DNA of 64,000 nt. Source: Lethocerus indicus. Lineage: Eukaryota > Arthropoda > Insecta > Hemiptera > Belostomatidae. Numbering within the stretch: position 1 is the stretch's first letter; every line of letters starts with the position of its first letter. Location: positions 5,518,001 through 5,582,000 of the forward strand of contig JACDQD010000004.1 of assembly GCA_019843655.1 (NCBI GenBank), read 5' to 3'. A program made the position numbers and the translations under genes. The notes below the pieces were generated by a model, which made no database searches, was not told the DNA's origin, and saw only the letters and a list, made by a program, of their open reading frames with translations. This document shows positions 24,961-37,616 of the stretch, piece by piece.

Positions 24961-26740
24961 GAGGACAGTTCAGTGGTGCATTAATGTTCAAAGAAATGTA
25001 TTCACCAGTATTCCTGTAGCCCTGTTGGTTCCCTTACAATTTGTCTGCATATCCCGCATCCTTTTATGAATAAATCGAACAGTTTCTTACGAGTTAAATA
25101 ATTGAATAATATTTATTAAAAATTTAAAAAATGGGGATCAAATAAATTATTGCTTTCCATGGCATATAGAGCGTTATTTTAAAATAAAAATATTTACCTT
25201 TTTTATATTTTTACTTAGGATTTCAAATAAGCCGAAACTACTATGGACGGTGGTACATTTATGAAGGCTTCAAATTTTATTTGTTCTTGTTTTGATACTT
25301 ACACTGGGAAGTTTTGGTTTGTTTTCAATTCCGAGGGTACGTCTCTGAGGCGGGTATTATAAAAAATCTGTACTCGATTTTCGAAACTTCCCATTTTAAA
25401 CGATAAAACAGTCATCCTGAAATAAATTAATAAACGCAATTCCATTGATTCGCTCTGTTCTTTGTTCATTCAATTTATTTATTTTTTGTTGTATGTTTTC
25501 GGTGTCTGAAATGCTGCGTTGCATTTTAATTAAATTTATTTGATTCAGCGAAATTCTGTTTATTTCTTCTGTATTGATAGTATTGAAGTTAACTTTTAGA
25601 AATAGCAGTTTTATTCTTTCCGCTTGATAATTCAGGTCTCGGAATTGAATTTTCCGTAAGCGGTAAACTATCTCTCCTATTATTTTGCTTTTCAGTTTAA
25701 CTTCTTTTTCGTTGGAGTCAGTGTTACTTTCCTGAGAGATTTAGACAATTGTACTGTCTATGAGTTCCTACTATTATTACGGAAATGAAATCCAGAATTT
25801 GCGTTAATCTCGTTAGGAATCTAGAATAGGAAAGGATCTTCGGTGTGTTTTCAACATTGGTCCAATCCTCGGGAATTACATCAGTGTTTGAAAAGTAAAA
25901 GTTCGATATCAAGGGCAGCTTGAAGTAAAGGCGTATGCGTGTTGAATATTAAAACAATTTTTTTCCATCGTTCCTTGGTCGACCTATTTGACCAAAATTT
26001 AATCGCGCCTATTAATCTCTTTAAACATCCTATTCGATACTGTTATACAGTTACGGTCTCGGTTTATACTTCCTCAGTATAACGGATGTTTATACTAATC
26101 ACGGGTTGATTTTTTTTCAGCTCGTGAAGGTTCTATCGTGTAGGGTCGCCACGGTGTCCGGAAATTTTAAAATTAGTCCATCAGATCAAAAATGCTCGAA
26201 AGTGTTTTTTGGATACAAGTCATAATTTTAGGACTGTTTTTTGTGAAAAGCGAATATCTGTGTTTTAATGAAATTATGTTCGAAATTGAACCTAGAAATA
26301 TTAAGAAATACGTATCATTGACGTATAGGATAAGTAGGTTAATAATTAAATTAAGCTAGATTCAGTTAACTTAATGCATTTAGCATTCTTTAACTCGTTA
26401 ATATATAGCTAAAAGAAAATTCCATTACACTATATTTTTCCACTTTGCCCATCTTCCATCCACTTGGAGTTTAATCTGTTCAATTTATGGGATGATACAT
26501 TAGAAAGAAAAGAATAAACGTACGATTCCAATTTGCCCGCATAGAAACCAGTGGGAGTGAATTATTCCCCGAGACCGGTCGCTATCTGCTGGTTGCGTCA
26601 CCGACGACGCCTTCTCCCTACGTATACTGATTCACGTTTTAAAATAAAAATTGATCGTTAATGATGTCATTGTCTACGTCACGATACGTAACAATCGGGG
26701 TGTTGAGTGAGAGAAAAAGATACAGAGAGAATAGGCGGGA
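24961..26740. other. AT-rich non-coding
   Basis: Nothing recognised apart from CpG-richer sequence from about 26560 leading into the promoter-like block. Confidence 0.6.
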
Positions 26741-26774
26741 GTGAGAGAGAGAGAGAGAGAGAGACAGAGAGAGG
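26741..26774 (+). repeat. (GA)n tract upstream of candidate initiator
   Basis: GAGAGA run with one C interruption, about 100 bases before the TCAGTG motif at 26874. Confidence 0.95.
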
Positions 26775-27037
26775 CATAGGCGCCCAGATAAACTGGCCGC
26801 TGTTTTGACCTTTGGCGCGCCTTTTACATTTTGTATTTTTGTGTAGTTCTCTTCGTTCTCTGCGCAACAGTTTTCAGTGACTTTATGAGCAACAGTACAT
26901 ATCGAGTTTAAGTTCGCGTAACACTCCTGTGCCGCATAGAGATTTTCTAGTGTTATTTTTCCGTAAATGTGAGCCGTACAATTGTGCTACCTGCATTGAG
27001 ATTGGATATAAATATAATTAGATATTCCAATATGAAG
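26741..27037 (+). promoter_or_regulatory. candidate promoter with first exon and start codon
   Basis: A GAGA tract (26741-26774) lies about 100 bases upstream of a TCAGTG initiator (A at 26876). This is followed by 155 bases of leader-like sequence and ATG AAG at 27032-27037, directly followed by a perfect donor, AAG|GTAAGT. GAGA elements plus a TCAGT initiator are typical of insect promoters; no clear TATA box or DPE is seen at the expected positions. The leader has a short upstream reading frame of eight codons from 26885 and an ATG-TGA. A Met-Lys exon in phase 0 fits both the 41065 microexon and the 53481 PDZ exon. This is the best start candidate for the gene, but it rests on signals only. 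Confidence 0.3.
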
Positions 27038-28029
27038 GTAAGTTCCCGATTATCTAAGCATAGATTTTTTTATCTCCACCTACATAGTCGGTAGGTGAAC
27101 CGGTTTCGGATTCACGCCATTTTCAGTAATATAATGAGAACAAAATTATACACAGAACATTTTGTGATTGTGCTATTCTAAAACCCCTGCAAATCAAAAA
27201 TCATAAAAAAAATGCCCTATTTTATATCAATCTTAACACTATTATGCCCGATGTCACCAACGTGTTATCAAATGCAAGCCGACAGTTAGTTGCTGGTTAC
27301 GACACGTTCTTCTCAAGAGCAAGACTTGAGTTATTTATTTGCCCTTGAAAAGGCGATGTCACGTGCGGTGTGAAAAGTAACTTTATGTAGTATATAAAAA
27401 TCGATGGCCGTATGATTTCTAGACCTAGTGAAACTGGTTACTTGTGTCGAATATTCAACGTTGAACAATAAAAATTCAAAAGAAGTGCGGAATATTACTT
27501 CTGTGAATACTGGTCACGAACGATATTGTACAATATACTAACATATAAATTATCTTATATAATTAAATATATTTCATAATTTCGGTATCAAATGTTTTAC
27601 CAAATGTTCTGAAAAACATGGAGTGGATATTAAAATCGAGAAACCCATTAATATAATTTCCTTAAGAAAAATATTTTGACGCATATGATGTAATGAACAT
27701 ACATAGTAAAGCACGTATGTTTTATTACATTAAAACTTTTTCATTACATTATATAACGTAAAATTTCTTGGCGGGTGCAGTAACCTCCATGGGGGGTATC
27801 TTGTGGTATCATACATTATTTCATTCGAAATTTTTGAGACATAGCATTTTACATCTAATAATTCATGATTTTTTAATGTACATTCAAGAAAAAACGAATC
27901 GCGAACGGAATCAACTTATACTAATTCGTGAATCGATAAGCAAAAACACTACGGGTCTTCTACAAAAAGGTTTACGGATCTCGGTTTGTGAAACCGTCGT
28001 ATAAAGAATGGGGAAAGCGACTTGTGGTT

Positions 28030-28500
28030 TAAGGGTTTTTTTATTATTGAGTCGGAGGATGTGTAGTTAATGGGCCGACGGACCGACCCAGGAGGGGACC
28101 GAAAGAACTCGGAGCGTGAACGGGGTCATGGACCTGTTCGGGACCTGGGGGGGAAACACTACGTAATTTAAATAGAAATCGGGGATTCCTTTTGCGATTA
28201 CTGGCCAGTTCGTTAAATATTAATCGGCGATATTCGCGTTGAGCTTGCACTGTTTGACATGCATGAAAAATCGCTTCCGATTGCGCACCTAAGTGTGGCA
28301 TCACCGATTGCTCTTCTGAATGTTAATAGGGGCTAGTATTAAATGGTGAAGCGCGTTTTTAGTTTTAATTGTACCCCGTAGGAGGACGGGGACAGTCGTC
28401 GGCGACGCTCCTCAGCGATGGCCGAGAACCGTTTTCGAAATTTAGTGCCTGTCAGAAGCCGCGCTTCTTCCGAGGGATCCCTAACTCGCTTCAATGGGAA
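28030..28500. promoter_or_regulatory. CpG-rich double island
   Basis: Two blocks (28060-28300 and 28375-28490) with GGGCCGACGGACCGACCC and GTCGTCGGCGACGCTCC. It lies about 1 kb downstream of the candidate start exon, where first-intron regulatory elements are common. Confidence 0.25.
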
Positions 28501-29340
28501 ATACTAACGTGAGATTTTTAATAGTTTTTGCTTAGTCTTTAGAGCGGTACATACAATAATATGCCGCGGGTAAATTTTTAGAACTATTTCTTCACAGGAG
28601 CTATTAAATTGTGGTTGTGTGTATATGTAACAGAATCGAAATATGATCCTATTTGGACTTGTACACACCGCGAGTACATTCAGGGACAAAGGACCGGTTG
28701 AATATAAAATTAACTAAATTACTGACGATGGTCAGAAATCGAAACCGGTCTAATTTAAGGCCAGACAACGGATGCGGACTGATAATCCTCACTTGAATAA
28801 CACATGTGATTAACACTCTCCCCACTTGAACTAAAATTGAAATTATTAGTGAAGCGCATAACGGCGTAGCTATTTGCATTAAAAAATATTTTATTTTTAT
28901 CGTTTTAATATATGCAAATATACTTTATAAATAAGCGAATATATTAGCGACGACGTAGATGCACCACGTGAAATAAGCAACCTTTGATTCGACGAAAAGT
29001 ACGATATTCATAAATATATGCGGATAATTAAAACATCGGTGTAATATTACTTTCCTTAGAGTTTCCAACACGTACGGTTTGATAGGTTCATATTCTTAAA
29101 CCCATTACGTTATGCGTTAGACCATTGCTATTATTTCATTTTTATCGCCTCAATAATTCATTGACAATTTATATCACCGATTGTTTCTTTGTTGAGCTAA
29201 ACTTGTTGTTCCTGTATCGTATATGTATGTATAGCGTGAACAGCAGGTCGACGCCGTTCTGTGGGCGGCTACCGGCTCTTGGCACGAATTCCTACATTTT
29301 GAGACACCTATAATTTTAATGCCCAACACTTTCCCCCCGA

Positions 29341-29403
29341 GGCATTTTTAGAACCTGTATCGGCATTTTTAGAACCTGAATTGGTATTTTTAGAAACTCC
29401 ATT
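29341..29403 (+). repeat. three-copy 21-bp tandem repeat
   Basis: Three contiguous units of GGCATTTTTAGAACCTGAATT type at 29341, 29362 and 29383. Units 1 and 2 differ at two positions; unit 3 has a few more changes. It lies just upstream of the CpG-rich island at 29.4-29.54 kb. Confidence 0.9.
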
Positions 29404-29540
29404 TATCTGCCGCGAGCGAGAGACCCCGACCGACCTGTGAGGGGGGCGGATACTCGTCGTGATCGCGCGATGAGCGGATATAAATAATCTGAAAGTCTTA
29501 AGCGAAGCCAGCTTTTCTGGTTCCGCGGTCGGACTAAATC
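29400..29540 (+). promoter_or_regulatory. CpG-rich block with TATAAATA
   Basis: CpG-rich sequence including the palindrome ATCGCGCGAT and a TATAAATA at 29479-29486. No good initiator is seen 25-32 bases downstream, so promoter status is weak. Confidence 0.18.
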
Positions 29541-32500
29541 AAAGTACGAGTTCACGAACTAGGAAATTTGTATTTAGCGTTCGTTCGCTAAAAAACGAAA
29601 GATTGTGAAATTCGAATTCTCGTTCTGAGGTTTTTTGGGTTGAACTAAATAAATTGATTAGGATTATTCAAATTTTAATGTGATACATTTTCTTCAAAAT
29701 TAGAAACTCAGTCCTTTCCGATTCATTCTGAATAGTCATTGTGAATATTAGAATGTTGTTAAAATAACATGTTTTATCGGTGGTATTCGAAATGTGAGTT
29801 TAATGGGCACGTCCCTGGCGTACTTGGTGATCGCTATGATGACCCGTCTGATTATAATGGTGATTTCCTCAAGGGTCAGAATAACAGGAGCCTTGTAACA
29901 ACGTTTATCGGACGGATGACGCATAAGGAATTTGTTATTTAAAGTACAATAACGTGTGGGAAAGGAACTAATATTTTGTCGGATGTGTTAATTGTAATTT
30001 GATTACAATGAACCTTGCATTTTAATCCTTTTTGAGTTATGAAAAGGTTTTTCACTCGAAGAGTGTGCGCTGGCGGTGCGAGTTTAATTCTACAAAAAAT
30101 ATATAGAAAATATCTATAAAAAATCATACCTTGTGTGTCTGAACTAAGTTTGGTTCAAATAAGCCTAGGTTTGCAGCGGGCTGCATATAGTATTCCTTAG
30201 TTGACTCGTAAAACCATAGGAAAAACATCTAACGTACCTTGAAGGCACGGGGCGTGGAGGCGTGGTTTGGTATTAAAAACAACCAAGACGATGAGTGCAT
30301 TATGCTTGTTCGTGCTTTACGCTTGTTAGTCGAAGGTTGGACCGGTAAACACATTCGAGCGTGGCTCTTGCTTCTGGCGGACAGCTTCTATTTTCCTGGC
30401 CCTCTCCTTCGGACATTAAAGACCTATAATAAAGAATTATTATGTCTTGGGCGTACTGGTTTTCAAATAAATGTCAGGGATTCTTCATTTCGCTTCCCCG
30501 CTTGGTCGATCATTCCATTTTGTTTGGAGTTGAAAACACATCTTGTCATTATGAATTCTGATACTGATATTTCTAAACCTCATATAAAAGCCATATGTAA
30601 AAATATTCATGTAATTATAAAAATATTTAAATCATCGAAGGATACAAAAATAATATAATATGATACAAAGAAAAGTCCTTACATAGTTTTGTTATACAAT
30701 AAATTATACGCAACTAATCACCTTGATAAGAGTCATTTTTTGTTTATACGTTCTATGATTTGTTGTTTAGTAAAAGCATATGGATTTTCCATTAAATTAT
30801 ATTGGGAATTTGTGTAATTGAAACTTGGAGCAACTCCTAACCCGCAATAATTAATGCCTCTACATAGGAACCTCCATTATATAACCGCTTTTGGTCAGGA
30901 AATAACCAAAATCAATTCTTGCATTTCATACCTAGTATTCTTATTTCCAGTGGAAGAAATATTTGGTGACATGATGTTTAATGAGACACATCGAATTGTC
31001 ATATTGAAGTCTTTTCTCTTGACATGTCGAATTAATATCACTCCAATGAACTCCAATTGTTAGAATTAGAGGCAATTTTCTACTGCAACACTAAGTGTAG
31101 AAAATAATCTGTGGCTTCTGTGAAATTGATATTGTTGAGATCCCGGTTCACTGATGTATGAGACAATGGGTGCGGAGTTATGACGATGACGAATATGTTA
31201 GTCCTGGACTTGAGCTTGGCTCAAATGTCAGGGCTCTTGTCTTACGCCCTTCAGGTTTTTAAATGACGGACGACGGCACGTTAAACCTTTTGTGTAAATC
31301 AGCCCCCCAGTTGAATAATGATTCTTCGCGTGAACCACTCCTGTTATATAAGGTATATTCCATTACCGTTTTAATTGATCTTCACTGAAACATCTATGAT
31401 CATTATGTGCGTATATTTATTTTTCAACCGAGTGGTGTGATCATTTACAATTTCTTTTCATTTGAGTATTCCATCCTTTGATCATTTGCAACCCTTCGGC
31501 TCTCCGATTAAAACGAATTTTTCTATAATGTTTCTGGTATTAATGTTAATAATAAACGTGCAATTCCCAACAAAATGAAGCGATTGTTTTAATTTTTCGA
31601 GTTAATTAGGTTATAAGTGACCATTTTTTTCCCTCTACTATATTTCTACTATATTTCTTTAAGGCTACTCTGCAAATGGATAATGATCATTTCTCGATTT
31701 CCTTGTAATGTTTCATCATCGATGATGTATGTAACACGTTCCTTTTCTCACTAGTTGACAATTGAACGGTTCAGTGATATAAAATTAGATAATATCGTTT
31801 TATTAAAGTTCATAACGCACTCGACCAACCTGCGAACTATAATTCTCAACCCGATGCCAAAATTGAACAAAATTGTAGACGAAACTTCAGTATATTTTCG
31901 TCTTTCTCTCCTTATAATTCTTAAAATCTTGGATGTGGAGCGAGGGAGCTTTTCAGGTCAGGTCACTGGCTAGGCTGGCTTAAAGCTGCTGCTGCTGTGC
32001 TGCTCTTGTGCGTGCCTGTGTGTGTATCTCCGTCTCTTCTGACCCACTTCCATACTTTTCTCTCCCCTTCTCTTCTACTTTGAGTTTTTCATTAAATTCT
32101 TGTGTCCTTCCCATTGCGTTTTTCCTATTTTTTTCCAGTTTTCACCCGTTTCGGTTCCCTTCTAGGAGTGTCCAACAGTATCACATTATCGCATTGTGTT
32201 TCTGAAATGATTTTTCTTATTCATCATCTGATTTGGGCTTCTTATATTCGTTTGCCCAGTATATAGAGTACGAACTAATGTTTTTATATTCGTTGTGTTG
32301 TGATGAAATTATTATTATTGTATTCTGGATTGTGATTTCTCAATGTTCTGCACGTTCCTCCCTCTTTCTTTATGTTTAGTATGCACTATTACCTTTCATT
32401 CTGAGCATATTTTAGGTAATATTTTCAAAATTAAGACTATCAGACCCATTATGCTCCATGTTTTCATCCCCCCTTTCACTAGCCGATGATCGTTGGCTTT

Positions 32501-33725
32501 GGATCTTTTAATTATAAAATGCATTAATTTGATTCCCTACATAAATGGTTCAGACAATTCTGAATGATTTCTTTCGTCTTTATTTATCAGTTCATGGTGA
32601 TAAGGCGTGTTCTATTCCTGTTTCGAACCTCGCATCACAATTGAAACGATCTCTGTCCAGTATATCGAAAGAGTGATTGCAGTCATCCGGATCTATTGTT
32701 AATAGATAATGATGATTATTATTATTATATCGCGCATCGCATTAGTAGTGTTTACTTAATCGTTCAGGCTATTTTTAACCATCTGAACCTTTACTGGGGC
32801 ACCCTAATTTGATTTCTTTTTTTTTAATGGTAACCTTATTCGGTTAGGCACTTCCCTATTCCCGCGATTGGAACTCGAAGACCGTCTGTGGTGAAGAGCC
32901 TATGATTAATGATCGAAAATAAACTTTTATTAATTTATCTATAATTCATTATCTCGATAAATCACCAGCGAACCAATTATGTTAGAAGGATAGGTATCCA
33001 ACCATTAATTTGTTTTTTATCTGAATGACACACTCTTTAGGAATTCAGAGTTTGAGCGTCCGCGAATATTGCGAAACACGATGTAAATTAGAGTGCCGGA
33101 AAGGTAACGACATTCCTGAGACTTGGGTACGTCATTTTGTGCAACACGGTCACGTATCTGGCTCTCATGACTATCCAATATCATTTTCTGTATAACCTCG
33201 ATAATACTTCACATTAGAATTACACACTGCACTTACTGTTTCTGTCCTATATTAGGGTTATGTTCCCTAACGCACTAAAAATATGAATTAGCTCGATAAT
33301 ATTTTCATACTCTTGTCTTTTAGCTACTAGGTAACTTTAGAAATTAGGCTTAGAAAATAGAATAGAAGCAAATATAATGAGAATACTATACTATACTGTG
33401 CTAATATACGCTGCTGCTATGTGAACCAGTATACCACTATCATTCATTAGTTATTTAATAACTCATATTTATCTATATAACCTCCTGGGTAATATGTTAC
33501 TGCTTTGTTATTTTTCCATTCTCGGCGTTTTGGGAGAAAGCTACAAAATGAATTGTTTGGGACATTGTTCGGCCTCATGTTCGGAGGAGAAGGGGGATTT
33601 TTCAAGGTGAAGGTACATATAGACAGAGAAAGAGGGATAGATTCTGAGATTGGTTGAAAAAGAGAGGGACGGGGAATGAGAGGAGATGCATTTGTTGTAC
33701 ACAACAATAGGGTTGTGTGGCCCCG

Positions 33726-33761
33726 GTGTGTGTGTGTGTGTGTGTGTGAGTGAGTGAGTGA
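33726..33761 (+). repeat. (GT)n(GAGT)n microsatellite
   Basis: About 12 GT units followed by three GAGT units. Confidence 0.96.
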
Positions 33762-33908
33762 TACGCCCACTTGGTGACCCGGAAACCAATGGGAGGTCGT
33801 TCCCTCAGACCAACATTAAGAGACTTCTCGTATTTCGTGACCAAAAAATTAAATTAGGTACCTTCCAGGAGAATAGAATGCCTTGTTCTCTGGAATAATT
33901 AACCCTGA

Positions 33909-33910
<2 letters not shown>

Positions 33911-33953
<43 letters not shown>
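33911..33953. repeat. (TA)n(CA)n microsatellite
   Basis: TA array ending in a short CA run. Confidence 0.97.
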
Positions 33954-33954
<1 letters not shown>

Positions 33955-35159
33955 TTATTTTGTTGACAGTATTAATCACTGCTTCCATAGTTTTTTGTGT
34001 GTATTAAGGGGGTTGCGGTTGGGTGTCCTTAGGGCGGCTGTCTGAGGTATCTTTGGTTGCTGCTTGGAGTCCTTTCCGCTCCTTATTCACCTATCTGGTT
34101 AGGCTAAGGGTTATATGTGAGGAACATACGATACGTTTATTCCTAGGTCCCATCCGGGAGACACCTATATTCGGAGACATCCTCAGTTTGGGAGAGGTCT
34201 ACTAAGAAGTACTAAAAATACTTCATTATAATCTGTTCGTAAATACCTCATTATGTTTCTGCTTAGAACACTGCGTTATATTGACTTAGTTAAATTTCTA
34301 GAGATATGAACTCAGATAATTATTTAGAACTTATTAAAATATTGTGGTAGATAGATTCAATTATTCGGAATGATAAAATATACAGTGTACTACGAGGACT
34401 AATAGTACGCCCAAATAGACATTTACTGGAAACTCTGCTCTATGTGTATATATACACCATAAAGGTAAATGTTATGTTTTCATTGTACGCTATGTATTGC
34501 GTCTATTTTATATTATTCCCTTCAGTATATAACGCAAATAGTTATTTGTGCACCAATTACAGTGCTGTATTGCATATTACTTGCAGATTACTTTGCTTTT
34601 TGTTGACAGTCCAATGCTCGCTTTACTTTTACCACTCTCTTTTGGGCTGTGACGTTGTCATGTTGTCCATGACGTCAGGACCCGAGATAAAATAAGGTAG
34701 TACGTTCCGGCCATCTGTTCTCGCATTGCTACATTGCCATCTAAGTTGGATTGCGAACGTATTTTGCCCTGCTATTGACAATTTTATATTACTGGACCGG
34801 ACATCCTCATATGGCCCGTACTAAGCAAATGTTAAATTTTTATTGTAGAAAGAAGCATTTCCTGTTTTTGTATTTTGTGTAATTTTACAGACTAACGGAT
34901 TACCACGATTGATTGTATTCTCTTTATGCTTAAGAATAAACAACTGAGAAAGTACTGGGTTAAGTAATAATTTGTGATTCTAAAGAGTTAATGGCATATT
35001 GATAACCTTCACTACCAGCAAAGTTTAGTATAGTTCATCAGAGTTTCGTTTTTATGACATAATCTATTACATATTGTAAAGGAACTTTAAACCAAATTTG
35101 ACATATTTAACTGCTTTCGTTGCTGAAGCAGTTTAAATTGTCCCGTAAGTTTAACCTGC

Positions 35160-35470
35160 CGTTCGTTGTTTTATAGGTGGTTGGTATTCCCTGGGTGACC
35201 GTTACCTGAGGTTATGGTGAGATTTGGGGGTCACAGCTGGCCCTCTAAAATATAAAATCTCAGGAGGGGAGCCAGTTTTACGAGCAGGGACCCGAATCCT
35301 CGGCTAACTAGGACAAGCACCCCCGGTGTCACCCTTCTTCCGTTTTCCTCTCCGTCCTCAACAGTTTGATCCATTCCGCTGACTGTGTGATGAAACCAGC
35401 ACAGAGCTCGTGATAGCAGTAGGCGTCAGAACCCTCTTTGAGCCCGAGGCGTCCCTGCGACAATACTTTT
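35160..35470. repeat. possible interspersed repeat
   Basis: A G+C-richer block with abrupt edges. It includes ACCTGAGG..CTCAGGAGG-type complementary words and, on the minus strand, GCCGAGGATTCGGGTCC, which recalls a B-box region. The word content (CTGGCCCTCTAAAA, CCCGAATCCTCGG) looks like a repeat-family consensus, but no second copy is in this window. Confidence 0.22.
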
Positions 35471-35643
35471 TAGTGCTTAGACATTTCTCAAGAAGTCATA
35501 TTTTTATCATAGCAATACATTATTTCCGGATATGTTGATTACGGCTTTCCCTCCTCGAGGTTTCTCCTATGTTCTGTAAACAACCCGAATACCTCCACGT
35601 TGCGGGGTAGGGATAGGGTACTTTGCTAGAAATCGAGGTGTAT

Positions 35644-35913
35644 CCCTAACGAACATTCAGACCGGAGTCAACGGGATGAATGTGCCCGCGTTGAAGAGTA
35701 AATAAATGAGGTCAGTCTTTAATTTTTTAGGCAGTTTGTAGAGTATAACTTTCACTAATGCCAACTGGACGAGAGAATGAACTATAAATACATTTTTTAA
35801 AAAGTATTCCTAACGAAAATTCGCGGGCAGGAACCAACGGCAAGAATGACTCCACGATGAAGAAGAAGAAATGAGTTCAGAGCTTCATTTTAAAAAACCA
35901 ATCGCCAGGCAGT
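35644..35913 (+). repeat. diverged direct duplication of about 100 bp
   Basis: Copy A (35644-35735) and copy B (35808-35913) share the order CCTAACGAA-ATTC, CAACGG, GAATG, GATGAAGA/GTTGAAGA, AATGAG-TCAG, a T/A-rich run and GGCAGT. They are colinear but diverged. The spacing between starts is 164 bases. They may be two units of a degenerate tandem or two insertions of one element. Confidence 0.55.
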
Positions 35914-36324
35914 AGCGGTAAATTTACCCCTGAACACGTAATAATTTACGTTTTATCCGAATTTTGTGCAAGTATACGTTGTTTGGAAGTATTGTTGCAA
36001 CTATTCATAGTTGCATAGATTGGATGAACAGAATTTAGTAGTGAAAAGTGTTTCGGCGATCCCCTTATTCGGTATTTTCGTTGTCTTTCATCGCTCACAG
36101 TTCAATTTCTAGTTTTTAGAACTACTCGTTCTTCTCCCAACGTAGTTTCTAATGGTGAAATAAAAATAGGAGAAACAAAAATATTAAACTCTTTTGAATA
36201 TCTCACACCGGTGATTAGGTGGGTGGTCAGGAATGGTCATCATTAGACGGAGAATGCAACTCTCGGTCCGGTGGTGGCGTCATACACCTCTCTCGGGTCT
36301 TTATCTCTGTCTCTCTTGTCTCTC

Positions 36325-36328
<4 letters not shown>

Positions 36329-36416
<88 letters not shown>

Positions 36417-36451
36417 CCTCTCTCCCTCTCCCTCTCCCCCCCCCTCTCTCT
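36329..36451 (+). repeat. (CT)n pyrimidine tract, over 120 bases
   Basis: About 42 uninterrupted CT units, then CCCTCTCC-type sequence and a C-run. This is the longest homopyrimidine tract of the window and has mirror symmetry suitable for triplex (H-DNA) formation. All open frames across it are artefacts. Confidence 0.98.
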
Positions 36452-36459
36452 AATGTGAC

Positions 36460-37561
36460 TCCAAGTTACCAAATATGGTGTCAATGTATGCGGCGCGCAG
36501 AGGGGTTGGATGGAGATAGACAGGTAGAGAAGTACACTCTCACCTAATGGGTGAGAGCGCACCAGGTCTTTCTGTGCACTGTTGGGTGCGTACCGCCATA
36601 TATATAATATAAACATTGTGTAAGACAATAAATTAAGGCGCGTGCGTTTCGAATCGGATGTAAAAACCCGAACCCTCCTTGTTTTAGTTTAAGAACTAGT
36701 CAGTTCAAACTTGATGCAAATATTATTCCGGACCTCATCAAAACCAAGGGAAAATGAACCTAAAGCTGGTTCATAATTACCAACTGCCCGTGGCAGTAAC
36801 AATGACAATAAGTAGTAATAGAAAACAATTTTTTTTTATTCTTTAGTATAACGAGCAGTAAATCAAAGACCACATATGATATCTAACAAGAAACATGTTA
36901 AACCTCTACGGAGAAAGGTATTCATTCTACTGAGTATTCTGTAGTTAATTCAATTGGAGTTTCCTTCAATATTTGAATGAAGACATTCGGATTATTTTTT
37001 GGTGTTGCGTATAGGGAAATATGTCAGTGATATATCTATCTGTGCGCATGTCGACATGAGCTGAAGACATATTGCTTCACAGGACCATTCTTAGTAAACG
37101 AAATAAGTTGTGTAATATATTTTAAACCTTCAATACCTTGGCATACAAGCAATAGATATAATTTAATTTCACCTGCATATTTCTATCACAGAAGAAAAAA
37201 TGTCCACCCATACGTACGTAGATTGAAAGTTAAAACAGAGTTTTAACTCAGAGTTCCATGATGTGACTGATGAGTAATATCGTGTTGACATCTAGTTAAC
37301 CTTTTAAAGGGCGTAAATTGGTGACCCGAGAGCGACATCATAAAATTACCACTGGTAGTTCCTATTAATCCAGTTAAATCTTGTCTCCGTCTGTTCATAT
37401 CAGATACCTGATATTTTAACATTTCACCTTTCATGTAACCCGCATGTAACTCCCTCCAGTCCAGTTTTACTTGATTGGTGAAATTCTCCCTGTTACCTAC
37501 CGCTTCTGTGATATAGGAAGCCGAATTTTGTTTATATTTATTTGGATTGAGACTACATTGA

Positions 37562-37616
<55 letters not shown>

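Larger units (their letters stand above)
29541..35159. other. long AT-rich non-coding stretch
   Basis: A CTG trinucleotide run at about 31986-32003, the GT and TA microsatellites near 33.7-33.95 kb, and a 139-codon open frame from 30239 that begins with TTG and has no family match. No gene supported. Confidence 0.55.

Noticed and set aside
24588..25019. 143-codon ATG frame
   Set aside because: G+C-rich island open in several frames on both strands; the GGC run and lack of any family similarity argue for composition.
30239..30658. 139-codon frame
   Set aside because: It starts with TTG, has no family match, and about one frame of this length is expected by chance in an AT-rich 64-kb window.
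33447..33844. Three overlapping minus frames with Thr-His repeats
   Set aside because: They derive from the GT/GAGT microsatellite; no conserved content.
36219..36628. Ser-Leu and Arg-Glu repeat frames
   Set aside because: They are the CT/GA microsatellite read in several frames on both strands.
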